Source of the DNA: Pseudomonas sp. GD04019
GTDB lineage: Bacteria > Pseudomonadota > Gammaproteobacteria > Pseudomonadales > Pseudomonadaceae
Length of the DNA stretch: 64,000 nt
Assembly (NCBI RefSeq): GCF_029837695.1
Contig: NZ_JAOEEA010000005.1
Span: 248,001 to 312,000 of the forward strand
Reading direction: 5' to 3'
Positions 51,922 to 62,476 of the stretch are shown in pieces (positions within the stretch are counted from its first letter, which is position 1; every line of letters starts with the position of its first letter). The translations under genes were made by a program, and so were the position numbers. The notes under the pieces were generated by a model that was given only the letters and a program-made list of their open reading frames with translations, ran no database searches and was not told the origin of the DNA.

Positions 51922-53208
51922 ATGAGCCAACCTCTTCTCGCTGCAGCTGCAGCCATTCTCCTGCTGGTGCCAGGTCATCTGCTGGCCGGCGGCCTGATGC
52001 TCTATGAGGTCGGCACGGACAACGTCGGCCTGGCCAATGCGGGCGCCGCCGCGCGGGCCCAGGGGCCTTCGACTCTGGCCAGCAACGTGGCCGGTATCGC
52101 CTGGTTGCCTGGCACCCAGGTCAGCGTCGGCGCCCAGGTTCTGCATGGTCATCTCGAATTCGAAACCGATGGCGCCAGCAACGTCGCCGGTGCCGATGGC
52201 GGCAACGCGATGGAGTGGGCGCCGGGGGGCAGCCTCTTCATTTCCCGGGAGCTGGGCGAGGGCTGGTCGGTCGGCTTTGCCAGCTACGGTGATTTCGGGC
52301 TCAGCCTGAACTACGAGAACGACTGGAGCGGCCGGTACTTCCTGCAGAACGGCGAAATACTCGGCATGTCGCTGATGCCGGCGCTGGCCTATCGCGCGAA
52401 CGAGCAGTGGGCTTTCGGCCTGGGCGTGCGGGCCTTCTATGCCGCGCTGGATAGTCAGCTGGCCATCGACAACGATCCCTTCGGCCTGCTCGAGCGGCCG
52501 GATGGGCAACTGCGCTACAGCGACCACGACTGGGGCTACGGCGCCAACCTGGGCGTGATCCATGAGCCACGCCCGGGTACCCGCCTGGGGTTGAGCTACA
52601 CCAGCGCGATCGATATCGAACTGGAGGATGGCCTGGACCTCCAGGGCGTCGGTCCGGTCGTGAGCGCATTGCTGACTGAGCGTGGGCTGCTCGGCGCCGA
52701 TACGCGTCTCGACATGCGGGTGCCGCAGACCCTGACCCTGAGCCTCTATCAGCAGCTCGATCCGCGCTGGGCGCTGCTGGCCAGCGTCAACTGGCAGGAC
52801 TGGTCGCGGTTCGGCGAGGTGGGCATCGAGCTGGACAGCAACCGGCCGCGCTCGGCCACGCTGCAGGCCAACTACCGCGATACCTGGCATCTCTCCCTCG
52901 GTAGCCAGTTCCGCTTCGCCCCGCGGTGGCTGTGGAGCGCCGGTGTCGCTTACGACAGCTCGCCGGTGGACGACGACGACCGCAGCCTCGCGGTGCCGAT
53001 GGCGCAGAGCTGGCGTTTCGGCACGGGCCTGACCCATGCGCTGGATGAGCATATCGATCTGAACCTGAGCTACGAGCTGGTCTGGCTCGGCGACATGCCG
53101 GTCCGCCAGCAGAAGCCGCTGCCCGCCGGCGATCCGAAGCGGGTTTCCGGGGAGTTCGAGGATGCCTGGATCCAGGCCCTCAGCGGCAGCCTGACCTGGC
53201 GTTTCTGA
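51922..53208 (+). CDS. FadL/OmpP1-type outer-membrane transporter, 428 aa
   Basis: A signal peptide (about 1-22) is followed by the FadL hatch start GGLMLYEVGTDNVGLANAGA and a 14-strand-type barrel with alternating aromatic strands, ending TWRF with terminal Phe. Members carry hydrophobic compounds such as fatty acids or aromatics across the outer membrane. The ATG at 51922 is chosen because the signal peptide begins there. It leads the cluster containing a DUF1254 protein and an acyl-CoA ligase, consistent with hydrophobic substrate uptake. Confidence 0.85.
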   Translation: MSQPLLAAAAAILLLVPGHLLAGGLMLYEVGTDNVGLANAGAAARAQGPSTLASNVAGIAWLPGTQVSVGAQVLHGHLEFETDGASNVAGADGGNAMEWAPGGSLFISRELGEGWSVGFASYGDFGLSLNYENDWSGRYFLQNGEILGMSLMPALAYRANEQWAFGLGVRAFYAALDSQLAIDNDPFGLLERPDGQLRYSDHDWGYGANLGVIHEPRPGTRLGLSYTSAIDIELEDGLDLQGVGPVVSALLTERGLLGADTRLDMRVPQTLTLSLYQQLDPRWALLASVNWQDWSRFGEVGIELDSNRPRSATLQANYRDTWHLSLGSQFRFAPRWLWSAGVAYDSSPVDDDDRSLAVPMAQSWRFGTGLTHALDEHIDLNLSYELVWLGDMPVRQQKPLPAGDPKRVSGEFEDAWIQALSGSLTWRF

Positions 53209-53269
53209 AGCCATGACGAGCTCGCCAGGGCGAGCTTTCCTACAGACAAACCCACACTGGAGAACACCT

Positions 53270-54676
53270 ATGAGAGTCGCGCCAACGGCCTTGCTGGCTG
53301 CCATCGGCCTCGGCCTGGCCAACCCCGCTGCGGCTGCCGATACGGATCAGCTGCTGCAGATCGCCAAGGAGGCCTATGTCTACGGCTACTCGCTGATCAC
53401 CACGGAAGTCACCCGCGTGCAGATGACCAACGTGGCCAAGGTGGACAACGAGCATGCGCCCATGGGCCAGTTCATCAACGTCAAGCGCTATCCGCCGGCC
53501 GGGTACCGCGGCGTGTCGGCACCCAATGCCGATACGCTCTACTCGATCGCCTGGGCGGACCTGAGCGAGCCGCAGGTGTTCAGCCAGCCCGACATGGGCA
53601 AGCGCTACTACCTGATGCCGATGTACGACCTGTGGATGACCATCTTCCACTCGCCGGGTGCGCGCACCGCGGGCGGCTCCGCGGCCAACTACCTGCTCAC
53701 CGGCCCGGGCTGGCAGGGCGAGGTGCCGGCGGGCATGGTGCAGATCAAGTCCGCCACCCGCAAGATGCTGATTCTGGGGCGCACCTACGCCGATGGCAGC
53801 GACCAGGACTACCAGGCGGTCAACGCCCTGCAGGCGCAGCTCAAGCTCACGCCGCTGTCCGCCTGGGGCAAGCCCTATGCGCCCAAGGCCGCGCCGGTGG
53901 ACCCCGATCCGGGCTTCAGCATGACGGCCAAGCCGCAGGAAGTGATTCTCGGCATGAGCACCGAGAGCTACTTCAACAAGCTCGCCACGCTGATGTGCGA
54001 GGACGCGCCGCCGGCTGCCGAGGATGGCCCGATCCTGGCGCGCATGGCCAAGCTGGGCATCGAGCCGTGCAAGCCGTTCGTGCTGAGCAAGCTGGACCCG
54101 GCGCTGCAGAGCGTCCTGCAAGACCTGCCCGCCACGGCCCTGAAGGAGATCGGCGCCAGCCAGCCCTCCCTGGGCAGCAAGGTCAATGGCTGGACCTATA
54201 CCAAGGGCCTGGGTGTCTACGGCGACAACTACATGAAGCGTGCCGTGGTCGCCGCCTTCGGCTGGCCGGCGAATGTGCAGCAGGACGCCGTCTACCCTTA
54301 CGCCACGGTCGACAGCAGCGGGCAGAAGCTCAATGGCGCCCACCGCTATACCCTGACCTTCGCCAAGGGGCAGACGCCGCCGGTGAATGGCTTCTGGTCC
54401 ATCACCATGTACCAGATCGACCAGGGCTGGTGGTTCGTGCCCAACCCGCTGAACAAGTTCACCGTCAGCCCGCGCAACGACCTGCAGTACAACGCCGATG
54501 GCTCGCTGACCCTGTACTTCCAGCATGAGTCGCCCGGCAAGGACAAGGAGGCCAACTGGCTGCCGGCGCCGAAGGGCGACTTCCTGCCGATGCTGCGCAT
54601 GTACTGGCCGCAGGATAAGAGCCCGTCGATCCTCGACGGCAGCTGGACGCCGCCCCAGATCATCCGCGCCGAATAG
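53270..54676 (+). CDS. Secreted DUF1254/DUF1214 protein, 468 aa
   Basis: A signal peptide (about 1-23, ending NPAAAA) precedes a DUF1254 domain (about 30-170; [29 protein letters not shown]) and a DUF1214 domain (about 330-455; [28 protein letters not shown]). Such proteins are periplasmic or exported and of unknown biochemistry. They often sit near catabolic or cell-surface genes. AGAACACC before the ATG is a weak site. Probably co-transcribed with the FadL-type gene, 61 bp upstream. Confidence 0.85.
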   Translation: MRVAPTALLAAIGLGLANPAAAADTDQLLQIAKEAYVYGYSLITTEVTRVQMTNVAKVDNEHAPMGQFINVKRYPPAGYRGVSAPNADTLYSIAWADLSEPQVFSQPDMGKRYYLMPMYDLWMTIFHSPGARTAGGSAANYLLTGPGWQGEVPAGMVQIKSATRKMLILGRTYADGSDQDYQAVNALQAQLKLTPLSAWGKPYAPKAAPVDPDPGFSMTAKPQEVILGMSTESYFNKLATLMCEDAPPAAEDGPILARMAKLGIEPCKPFVLSKLDPALQSVLQDLPATALKEIGASQPSLGSKVNGWTYTKGLGVYGDNYMKRAVVAAFGWPANVQQDAVYPYATVDSSGQKLNGAHRYTLTFAKGQTPPVNGFWSITMYQIDQGWWFVPNPLNKFTVSPRNDLQYNADGSLTLYFQHESPGKDKEANWLPAPKGDFLPMLRMYWPQDKSPSILDGSWTPPQIIRAE

Positions 54677-54782
54677 CCTCCGCAACATGGGCCCCGACGC
54701 GTCTGCGCCGGGGCCTGCCGCTCTCTCCAGCCTGGCGATTTCGGCCAGGGCTGCTCGCTCGTTTCCCTGCGATTCGCCGCCG

Positions 54783-54801
54783 CCCCCCGTCACTGGGGGG
54801 G
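54783..54801. promoter_or_regulatory. C-tract/G-tract inverted motif before the acyl-CoA ligase (copy 2)
   Basis: CCCCCC, a 6-bp spacer (GTCACT) and GGGGGGG, followed by AAGCG. It lies 108 bp before the ligase start. It strongly resembles copy 3 at 59357 (same CT-G7-AA order). Confidence 0.6.
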
Positions 54802-54908
54802 AAGCGCGGGCCGCGACTGCCTATGTTGTGCCCCATGCTGTCGCGGCGTGGCCAAGGCCTGCGCGTGCCGGGAGCGACCATCCGAACAAGAACAACTGGA
54901 GCGATGCC

Positions 54909-56543
54909 GTGCTGGGTTTGATGCAGGACCACCCCCTACTTATTTCCTCGGTGCTCGAACATGCACTGCGTTCCCATCCAACGGCGCAGATCGCCTCGCG
55001 CACCGTGGAAGGGCCCATGCACCACTGCACCTACGCCGATGTGGGGCGCCGTGCCAAACAGATGGCCAATGCCCTGACCAGGCTCGGCATCGAACCCGGC
55101 GAGCGCATCGGCACCCTGGCGTGGAACGGCTATCGGCACATGGAGCTGTACTTCGCGGTGTCCGGCATGGGCGCCGTGCTGCACACCATCAACCCGCGCC
55201 TGTTCCCCGAGCAGATCGAGTTCATCGTCAGGCATGCCGAAGACCGCGTGCTGTTCTTCGACCTGAGCTTCAGCGCCCTGGTCGAGCAGCTGGCCCCGCA
55301 CCTGCCGGAGGTGAAGGCCTTCGTGGCGATGACCGAGCGGCGCCATATGCCGGCCATCCAGGTGCCGCGCCTGCTGTGCTTCGAGGAGCTGATCGCCGAG
55401 GAGAGCACGGAGTTCGCCTGGCCGTCCTTCGACGAACGCCAGGCCTCGTCGCTGTGCTACACCTCTGGCACCACCGGCAATCCCAAGGGCGTGCTGTATT
55501 CCCACCGTTCCTCGCTGCTGCATTCGCTGGCGCTGTGCACGTCCGATGGCTTCGGGCTTTCCTCGGCGGACTCGGCGCTGCTGGTGGTGCCCATGTTCCA
55601 CGTCAACGCCTGGGGCATGCCCTATGCCGGCGCCATGAGCGGCGCCAAGCTGGTGTTGCCGGGGCCGGCCCTGGACGGGGCGAGCATCTACGAGCTGATG
55701 CGCAGCGAGCGGGTGACCCTGGCGCTCGGCGTGCCCACCGTGTGGATGATGCTGCAGCAGCATGTCGAGGCCCAGGGGCTCGTGCCGGCCGACGAGCTGT
55801 GCCTGGGGCGCGTGGTGATCGGCGGGGCGGCGGCGCCGCGCAGCCAGGTCGAGCGTTTCGAGCGTGATTTCGATACCCGGGTGATGCATGCCTGGGGCAT
55901 GACCGAGATGTCGCCGCTGGGCACCGTCTGCAACCCCTTGCCCAAGCATGCCGGCGCCGATCTCGAGGCGCGCCTGGATCTGCAGGCCAAGCAGGGCCGG
56001 GCGCTGTTCGGCGTGACCCTGAAGGTGGTCGACGACGACGGCGTAGAGCTGCCGCGCGACGGCCGCTCGGCCGGTCACCTGCTGGTGCAGGGGCCGTGGA
56101 TCGCCAGCCACTACTACCGCAGCGACGAGCCGATCCTGGACGCCCAGGGCTGGTTCGATACCGGCGACGTGGCCACCATCGATGCCGATGGCTACATGCA
56201 GATCACCGACCGCGCCAAGGACGTGATCAAGTCCGGTGGCGAGTGGATTTCCTCCATCGACCTGGAGAACGCCGCGACCGGGCATCCGGCGGTCGCCGAG
56301 GCGGCGGTCATCGGCATTCCCCACGAGAAGTGGCAGGAACGGCCGCTGCTGGTGGTGGTGCTGAAGCCGGGCCGGATGGCGAGCAAGGCGGAGCTGCGCG
56401 AGTTCCTCGCCGAGCGCGTGGCCAAATGGTGGCTGCCGGACGACGTGGCCTTCGTCGACGAGCTGCCGCACACGGCGACGGGCAAGCTGCAGAAAATGAA
56501 GCTGCGCGAGCAGTTTCGTGGCTATGTCTTGGCGGAGGGCTGA
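54909..56543 (+). CDS. Medium/long-chain acyl-CoA ligase (AlkK-like), 544 aa
   Basis: The enzyme activates a carboxylic acid with ATP and coenzyme A. Adenylate-forming motifs are complete: [16 protein letters not shown] (about 184-199), [12 protein letters not shown] (about 324-335), [12 protein letters not shown] (about 414-425), [15 protein letters not shown] (about 434-448) and the C-terminal Lys in TGKLQKMK. Length fits AlkK-type ligases (about 545 aa). The GTG at 54909 has GGAG seven bases upstream. Substrate (fatty acid, terpenoid or other acid) is not determined by sequence. Confidence 0.88.
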   Translation: MLGLMQDHPLLISSVLEHALRSHPTAQIASRTVEGPMHHCTYADVGRRAKQMANALTRLGIEPGERIGTLAWNGYRHMELYFAVSGMGAVLHTINPRLFPEQIEFIVRHAEDRVLFFDLSFSALVEQLAPHLPEVKAFVAMTERRHMPAIQVPRLLCFEELIAEESTEFAWPSFDERQASSLCYTSGTTGNPKGVLYSHRSSLLHSLALCTSDGFGLSSADSALLVVPMFHVNAWGMPYAGAMSGAKLVLPGPALDGASIYELMRSERVTLALGVPTVWMMLQQHVEAQGLVPADELCLGRVVIGGAAAPRSQVERFERDFDTRVMHAWGMTEMSPLGTVCNPLPKHAGADLEARLDLQAKQGRALFGVTLKVVDDDGVELPRDGRSAGHLLVQGPWIASHYYRSDEPILDAQGWFDTGDVATIDADGYMQITDRAKDVIKSGGEWISSIDLENAATGHPAVAEAAVIGIPHEKWQERPLLVVVLKPGRMASKAELREFLAERVAKWWLPDDVAFVDELPHTATGKLQKMKLREQFRGYVLAEG

Positions 56544-56633
56544 CACGAAGAGGTGTTTCCCGACTGGCAAACCGCAGGCAGATGCAACAATACTGCGCAG
56601 CACGAGATTTTTTCCCTGCCAGAGGCGCTGTAA

Positions 56634-59294
56634 GTGGAAAGAATGGAGCCTGAGCTGGTACTCAAGACCACGCCGCCGAGGAGCCAGAAGGCCGCCTTTC
56701 GCCGCGAGCGCCTGAGCCTGGACATGGACGAACTGGCCACGCGCACGGCGCTATCGGTGCACGCGCCGGCCGGCTTCGGCAAGACCTGGCTGCTGTCGCA
56801 GTGGCGCCGCGAACTGCTGTCACGCGGCGCGGTGGTGGCCTGGCTGACGCTGGATGGCCGCGACGACAGCGTGCGCTTCGTCCAGGGGCTGGCCGCGGCC
56901 ATGCTGGTGGCCAGCGGTCGGCCGGCGTTTGCCAGTTCGGCCAACCAGGCCATGAGCCGCCGCGATGCCCTGGGTGACCTGACCGAGTGGCTGGCGGAGG
57001 TGGCCGACCTGGGCGGCGAGGTGGCGCTGATTCTCGATGAGGTGGATGCGCTGCCCGATGCCACCATCCGCGAGGCCCTGACCTACCTGCTGCACAACGC
57101 CCCGGCCAACCTGCGGGTGCTGATGGCCTCGCGCCGCCGCCTCAACCTGCAGGCGGCCGAGCTGCAGGCCCGCGGAGTGTTCCTGGGGCTTGGCCTGGAC
57201 GCGCTGCGCTTTCGCGTCGACGAGACGGTCGCCGTGCTCGCCAGCCGTTTCGGCGAGGGCCTCGATATCGATCTCAAGGTGCTCCTGCATGAGCTCACCG
57301 AGGGCTGGCCGCTGGGGCTGCAGCTGGCCGTGGCGGCGATCGAGAGAAGCGCCGGGGCCGAGCGCGCCATTCACGAGCTCAAGGCCTGCAGCGGCGACAT
57401 CCAGCGCTATTTCGTCGACAGCCTGGTGGCGAAGCTGCAGCCGGAGCAGGTCGATTTTCTCACCTGCATCGCCTTGCCGGAGACCCTGCATCCCGAGCTG
57501 TGCGTGGCCCTGACCGGCAACCCGCAGGCGGCGCAGATGATGGCCGAGCTGTGCGCCAGCACGCCGATCTTCTCCGAGGGCCTGGGCAGCGACTGGGTGC
57601 GCATCCATCCGCTGGCCCGCGAGTTCCTGCAACAGCGCGTGGCCCTGCTGCCGGCGGCGCGCCGCTGCCAGCTGCACCAGCGCGCCGCCACCTGGCTGGA
57701 GGCGCGCGGCTTCTTCGAGGAGGCCGCCCACCACTACCTGAGCGCGGAGCTGCCGGCGCAGGCCTACAACATGATCGAGCAGTGCCTGTACGAGATCATG
57801 CTGCGCGGCCAGTTCAACCGGGTCATCGAATGGATCGGCGAGCTGCCCGCCGAAGAGGTGGAGTCGCGCCCGCGCATGTGCCTGGCGGCGGCCTGGGCCC
57901 TGGCCATGAGCGAGCGCTCGGCGCAGGCCCGGCATCTGATCGTCAAGCTGCAGTCCGATCCCTCGGTCGACGAGGAGGCCAGTTGCGAGGCGGCGGCCAT
58001 CGCCTCGGCGGCGGCCTATTTTGCCGACCGGCCGGACGAGTCGCAGGCCATCATCGGCCGCTGGACCGAGTCCCCGCCCAAAGGCTCGATCAAGGTGCAG
58101 GCCATCGTGGCCAACCAGCAGGCGCGCCTGGCGCTGTTCCGCGGGCAGCCGGAGGCGGCGCGGCGCATCTGCCGCAAGGCGCCGCAGTACAGCTGGACCG
58201 AGGGCCTGGATGCGATTCGCGGCTTCGCCGAGTGGGTGATCGGCGTTACCTACCTGTGGGAGGGGCGCATGCTGCCGGCGGCGGAATCGCTACGCAGCAC
58301 CCTGCAGCACGCCGAGCAGGACATCGGCCGGCGCAGCTCGGTGGCGACCTTGCTGGCCAGCTCCCTGGCGGCGGTGTTGCTGGAGCGCGACGAGCTCGGC
58401 GAGGCGACCACGGTGCTGGCCAACCGGCTGGATGTGGTCGAGCGCCTGGCCAGCCCCGATGCCATCGTCTTCGGCTTCGTCACCGCGGCCCGCCTGGCCG
58501 GGCTGCAGGGGCAGGCGCACCGCAGCCATGATCTGCTCGAGGCGCTGCATGCGCTGGGCGACGAGCGGGGCGTGCCGCGCTTCTGCATGGTCTCGCTGGG
58601 CGAGCAGATCCGCCTGCACGCGCTGCAGGGCAGGGCGGATACCTGCCAGGTGCTCTGGCGCCGGTTCGAGGAGGTGATTCCGCCGTGCTTCCAGGACCCC
58701 GAGAGCCTGCTGGCGCCGGAGTTGCGCCTGCATGCCGGGGTCGCCCGCGCCTATGTGCTGCTGGCGCAACGCGGCTGGCCGGAGCTACTGGCCACCGCCG
58801 TCGAACTGCACGAACTGGCCAGCCGGATGCGCCGTGGTCGCGAACTGGTGCAGGCCCTGCTGTTCAAGGCCCTGGCCCTGCACGAGAGCGGCCGCGACGG
58901 CCAGGCCAGCCTGCAGGAGGCGCACAGCCTGGCGCAGGAGTACGGCATGCGCCGGGTGCTGGTCGACACCCTGCCGCCGCAGGCGCGCTGGGGCGCGGCG
59001 CTGGAGGCGGCCGAGCCCCTGGCCGCTGCGCCGAAAGCGCCGGTGGCCGAGCCCGCGGCCCGGGTGACGGCGGCCAAGGTGGTCTCCAGTCGGCTGCTGA
59101 CGCCCAAGGAGCAGGAGGTCCTTCAGCTGCTGGCCCGCAACCTCTCCAACAAGCAGATCGCGCTCGCCCTCAACGTGGGCGAGGAGACGGTCAAGTGGCA
59201 CCTGAAGAACCTGTTCGGCAAGTTCCAGGCCGGCACCCGCCGGCACGTGGTCGATCGCGCCTTCATGCTCGGCATCCTGGAGGCGGAGCGCTAG
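56634..59294 (+). CDS. MalT-type LuxR-family transcription activator, 886 aa
   Basis: This large regulator has an N-terminal NTPase (Walker A APAGFGKTW, about 43-51; ALILDEVDALPD, about 126-137), a long helical TPR-like sensor (about 330-800) and a C-terminal LuxR helix-turn-helix (LTPKEQEVLQLLARNLSNKQ, about 823-842). MalT-type regulators multimerise on ATP plus inducer and activate promoters carrying repeated boxes. The GTG at 56634 has AGAGG upstream; an ATG three codons later is an alternative. It lies in the middle of the cluster it presumably controls. Confidence 0.88.
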   Translation: MERMEPELVLKTTPPRSQKAAFRRERLSLDMDELATRTALSVHAPAGFGKTWLLSQWRRELLSRGAVVAWLTLDGRDDSVRFVQGLAAAMLVASGRPAFASSANQAMSRRDALGDLTEWLAEVADLGGEVALILDEVDALPDATIREALTYLLHNAPANLRVLMASRRRLNLQAAELQARGVFLGLGLDALRFRVDETVAVLASRFGEGLDIDLKVLLHELTEGWPLGLQLAVAAIERSAGAERAIHELKACSGDIQRYFVDSLVAKLQPEQVDFLTCIALPETLHPELCVALTGNPQAAQMMAELCASTPIFSEGLGSDWVRIHPLAREFLQQRVALLPAARRCQLHQRAATWLEARGFFEEAAHHYLSAELPAQAYNMIEQCLYEIMLRGQFNRVIEWIGELPAEEVESRPRMCLAAAWALAMSERSAQARHLIVKLQSDPSVDEEASCEAAAIASAAAYFADRPDESQAIIGRWTESPPKGSIKVQAIVANQQARLALFRGQPEAARRICRKAPQYSWTEGLDAIRGFAEWVIGVTYLWEGRMLPAAESLRSTLQHAEQDIGRRSSVATLLASSLAAVLLERDELGEATTVLANRLDVVERLASPDAIVFGFVTAARLAGLQGQAHRSHDLLEALHALGDERGVPRFCMVSLGEQIRLHALQGRADTCQVLWRRFEEVIPPCFQDPESLLAPELRLHAGVARAYVLLAQRGWPELLATAVELHELASRMRRGRELVQALLFKALALHESGRDGQASLQEAHSLAQEYGMRRVLVDTLPPQARWGAALEAAEPLAAAPKAPVAEPAARVTAAKVVSSRLLTPKEQEVLQLLARNLSNKQIALALNVGEETVKWHLKNLFGKFQAGTRRHVVDRAFMLGILEAER

Positions 59295-59356
59295 CCCCGC
59301 GGTACGTTCGGCGTAGCGCCTGAGCCGCGCCCCCACCCCCCATCGCCGCAGTGCGT

Positions 59357-59376
59357 CCCCCCATACGCTGGGGGGG
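59357..59376. promoter_or_regulatory. C-tract/G-tract inverted motif before the thiolase-like gene (copy 3)
   Basis: CCCCCC, a 7-bp spacer (ATACGCT) and GGGGGGG, followed by AATG. It lies 87 bp before the thiolase-like start. Together with copies 1 and 2 it suggests a shared operator. Confidence 0.6.
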
Positions 59377-59462
59377 GAATGCCTGCGTCACGCGCATACC
59401 TTCTCCCTACAGATTCAGTGCCCGCCGCGATCTTCCGGCGGGGCCGACCTTGGGGAGCAAAC

Positions 59463-60611
59463 ATGCCGCAACGAGTGCTGATCGCAGGGGTAGGGGTGAC
59501 ACCCTTCAGCCCACTGACCGCGCGAGCCTCCCTGCCCGAGCTGGCGGGGCGGGCCGTGCGGATGGCCCTCGAAGACGCGCGCATCGACTACGACCTGATC
59601 GACCAGGTGTTCATGTCCAGCGTGAATACCGCCGTCGGCGTCAGCGAACAGCTGCTGATGCAGATCGGCCTGTCCGGCATCCCGCTGTTCTGCATGCGCG
59701 ACGGCGGCGTGTCGGCCAGCACCGCGGTGCACCTGGCGCGCAACAGCATCCTCGCCGGCGAGGCCGAGGCGATCCTGGTGCTCGGCTTCGAGGACCTGCA
59801 GGCGGGTACCTCCAAGAGCATGTTCTTCGGCCTGGACAACTTCCCCGGCGATGACGGGAGCGAGCTGATCCGTCCCGGCGACCCGCTGAGCATGCTCGCC
59901 CAGCGCGATCATCCGGCGGCCCTGTACGCCGCGCAGATGAGCTGGCTGCAGGCCCACATGGGCCTCACCGAGCAGTGCGTGGAGCGGGTTCTGCAGCGGG
60001 CCCGCACGCAGGCCCGCCTCAATCCCGGCGCCCTGGCCGATGCCTGTGAGCCTGGCGAGTGGCTGCCGCCCTACCTGTGCCCGCCGGCCTGTGGCGCCGC
60101 CGCGGTGCTGCTGTGTTCGGAGGCGTTCGCCGGCCGCTACGGCTCGCGCGGTGGCGTGGCCATGCTCGGCAGCGCCCGGGCCAGCGAGACGCTCTCCGAA
60201 CTGGCGGCCGGCAACCTGCTCGACGTCCTCGGGCGCGCGGCAACGCGGCGCGCGGCCGCCCAGGCCTATGCCCAGGCCGGGGTCGGGGTCGAGGATCTCG
60301 ACGTGGTCGAGCTGCACGACCAGAGCGTGGGCGACTACCTGGTGTTCAGCGCGGCGCTGGGCCTGTGCGAGGAAGGGGAGATGGGCGAGTTCGCTCTGCG
60401 TACGCAGACGAAGCCAGTCGTCTGCCCCTCGGGAGGGCTGCTCGGATGCGGCCTGGTGCCAGGGGCCAGCGCCCTGGCGCAACTGGCGGAGCTGGTGCGC
60501 CAGCTCCGTGGCGAAGCGGGAGCGCGGCAGGTGCCGGGGGCCCGTGTCGGCCTCCAGCACAGCGCCGCCGTCGGGCGTTCGGTCACGGTCACGATTCTCC
60601 AGCGGGTCTGA
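59463..60611 (+). CDS. Thiolase-fold protein lacking catalytic Cys and His, 382 aa
   Basis: The chain has the thiolase/SCP-x layout: GVGVTPFSPL, the MSSVNTAVGVS region, EAILVLGFEDLQAG, VVELHDQSVGDYLVF (about 280-294) and a closing Gly-rich loop. The usual nucleophile motif (CASG) is replaced by GGVSAS (about 81-86), and the usual GHP near the C-terminus by GLV (CPSGGLLGCGLVPGAS, about 320-335). It is therefore unlikely to catalyse normal thiolysis. GGGGAG precedes the ATG. It leads the DUF1302/DUF1329 genes, 40 bp away. Confidence 0.8.
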   Translation: MPQRVLIAGVGVTPFSPLTARASLPELAGRAVRMALEDARIDYDLIDQVFMSSVNTAVGVSEQLLMQIGLSGIPLFCMRDGGVSASTAVHLARNSILAGEAEAILVLGFEDLQAGTSKSMFFGLDNFPGDDGSELIRPGDPLSMLAQRDHPAALYAAQMSWLQAHMGLTEQCVERVLQRARTQARLNPGALADACEPGEWLPPYLCPPACGAAAVLLCSEAFAGRYGSRGGVAMLGSARASETLSELAAGNLLDVLGRAATRRAAAQAYAQAGVGVEDLDVVELHDQSVGDYLVFSAALGLCEEGEMGEFALRTQTKPVVCPSGGLLGCGLVPGASALAQLAELVRQLRGEAGARQVPGARVGLQHSAAVGRSVTVTILQRV

Positions 60612-60651
60612 GGCCGAGCGCAGCATTCATAACCACACAGCGAGTATCACG

Positions 60652-62454
60652 ATGAACAACAAGAACAATAAAACCTGCCACCACCTGCGGCCGAGCCTTC
60701 TGGCCTCGGCCGTGCTGGTCGGCCTGGGCAGCTTGCCCGCCCATGCCTTCGAACTCGACACCGGCATCGAAGACCTCCAGGTGCGCTTCGACAACACGGT
60801 CAAGCTCAACTATGCCCAGCGCGTGGAAAGCGCCAACTCCAAGCTGGCCAACTCCTGGAACAACAACGACGGCAACCGCAACTTCTCCGCCGGCAGTGCG
60901 GTGTCCCAGCGCATCGACGTGCTGCACGAACTCGACGTGGTCTATCGCCGCCAGTTCGGCTTCCGCGTCAGCGGCAACTCCTGGTACGACCATGCCTACG
61001 ACGATGTCGGCAGCGCCAATGCCTCGACCAATCAGTACGAGGACGGCGTGGCCGATTCGCGCGGGCTGAGCAGCTACGCCGACCGCTATTTCAACGGTCC
61101 TTCCTCGGAAGTGTTGGACGCCTTCGTGTTCGGCAGCGTGGAGCTGGGCGAAGAGTCGCTGCTCAGCGGCAAGGTCGGTAGCCATACCCAGTACTGGGGC
61201 GAGACCATCCTGGCCTTCGCCCACGGCAACAGCTACGGCCAGTCCGGCCTGGACATCGCCAAGGCCCTGGCGGTACCGGGTACCGAGGCCAAGGAGCTGT
61301 TCATTCCGCGCAACCAGATCTCGATGAACTTCCTGGTGAACCCGGAGCTGTCCTTCGGCGCCCAGTACTTCCTCGACTGGGATGCCTCGCGCCTGCCCGA
61401 GTCCGGTACCTACCTGGGCTTCAACGACGCCATCCAGCACGGCAGCGACGACCTGTCGCTGATCGCCCAGGGCAACCCGATGTTCGGCGTGCTGCCGGGT
61501 GCACCGCAGTTCCTGCGCCTGACCGGGGGCCACACCTACACCCCGGACAAGCGCGGTGACTACGGCCTGATGGCCAAGTGGAGCCCGGAATGGCTCGACG
61601 GCACCCTCGGCCTGTACTACCGCAACACCTCCGACATCCTGCCCAACCTGGCCCTGCAGGTGGGCGCGATCGGCCTGCCGCAGCTGCGCTCGGGCGTGGT
61701 GGGGGAGTACAACCAGTTCTACGTCGACGACATCGACGTGTACGGCCTCAGCCTGTCGAAGAACATCGGCGGCGTCAGCGTCGGCGTGGATGTGAACTAC
61801 CGCGAGAACATGCCGCTGGCCAGCGTCCCGGCCAACGTCAACCCGCTGGCCCCGGCGGGCAAGCCGGGCTTCGTCAGCAGCTTCGACGGCGAAGACGGCG
61901 TGGCCCGCGGCAACACCGTGCACGCGGTGGTCAACGGCCTGACCACCTTCGCCGACACCCCGGTATGGGACGGCGCCTCGCTGCTGATGGAACTGGCGTA
62001 CAGCCGCTGGCTGGACGTGACCGACAACGAGCAGCTGTTCAAGGGCGAGGACTGGTACCGCGGCGTCGACAAGGTCACCCGCGACAACTTCGTGCTCGGG
62101 GTGAACTTCACGCCGACCTGGTACCAGGTCTTCCCGGGCGTCGATATCCACCTGCCGATGACCTACAACGTCGGCCTCAGCGGCCACTCGGCCGTGCAGC
62201 TGGGCGGCAACGAGGACTCCGGCAGCTACTCGGTCGGCGTCGGCATGGACGTGCGCAACCAGTACCGCTTCGACCTCAAGTACGTGGACAACTTCGGCCC
62301 GTTCGACACCTGCGAGTCGACCACCGACGGCGCCGCACCGGGTGCCAACGGCCTGTACAACTGCGCGCCGGGCCAGACCACCGCGTTCGCCGGCACCCCG
62401 GCGCAGCTCAAGGATCGCGGCATGGTCACCTTCACCTTCAAGACAACCTTCTGA
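60652..62454 (+). CDS. DUF1302 outer-membrane protein, 600 aa
   Basis: A signal peptide (about 1-32, ending PAHA) is followed by the DUF1302 pattern: FDNTVKLNYAQRV, FRVSGNSWYDHAYDD, and many amphipathic strands, ending in Phe (TFKTTF). It is predicted as an outer-membrane barrel. It is almost always encoded before a DUF1329 gene, as here, in clusters for uptake of hydrophobic compounds. The start at 60652 is chosen because the signal peptide begins there. Confidence 0.87.
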   Translation: MNNKNNKTCHHLRPSLLASAVLVGLGSLPAHAFELDTGIEDLQVRFDNTVKLNYAQRVESANSKLANSWNNNDGNRNFSAGSAVSQRIDVLHELDVVYRRQFGFRVSGNSWYDHAYDDVGSANASTNQYEDGVADSRGLSSYADRYFNGPSSEVLDAFVFGSVELGEESLLSGKVGSHTQYWGETILAFAHGNSYGQSGLDIAKALAVPGTEAKELFIPRNQISMNFLVNPELSFGAQYFLDWDASRLPESGTYLGFNDAIQHGSDDLSLIAQGNPMFGVLPGAPQFLRLTGGHTYTPDKRGDYGLMAKWSPEWLDGTLGLYYRNTSDILPNLALQVGAIGLPQLRSGVVGEYNQFYVDDIDVYGLSLSKNIGGVSVGVDVNYRENMPLASVPANVNPLAPAGKPGFVSSFDGEDGVARGNTVHAVVNGLTTFADTPVWDGASLLMELAYSRWLDVTDNEQLFKGEDWYRGVDKVTRDNFVLGVNFTPTWYQVFPGVDIHLPMTYNVGLSGHSAVQLGGNEDSGSYSVGVGMDVRNQYRFDLKYVDNFGPFDTCESTTDGAAPGANGLYNCAPGQTTAFAGTPAQLKDRGMVTFTFKTTF

Positions 62455-62476
62455 CCCATTCTCCAGGAGATCAGCA

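Noticed and set aside
49917..51956. A 679-codon open frame antisense to the TpsB gene
   Set aside because: Same composition artefact; the plus strand encodes a clear outer-membrane transporter with signal peptide and POTRA domain.
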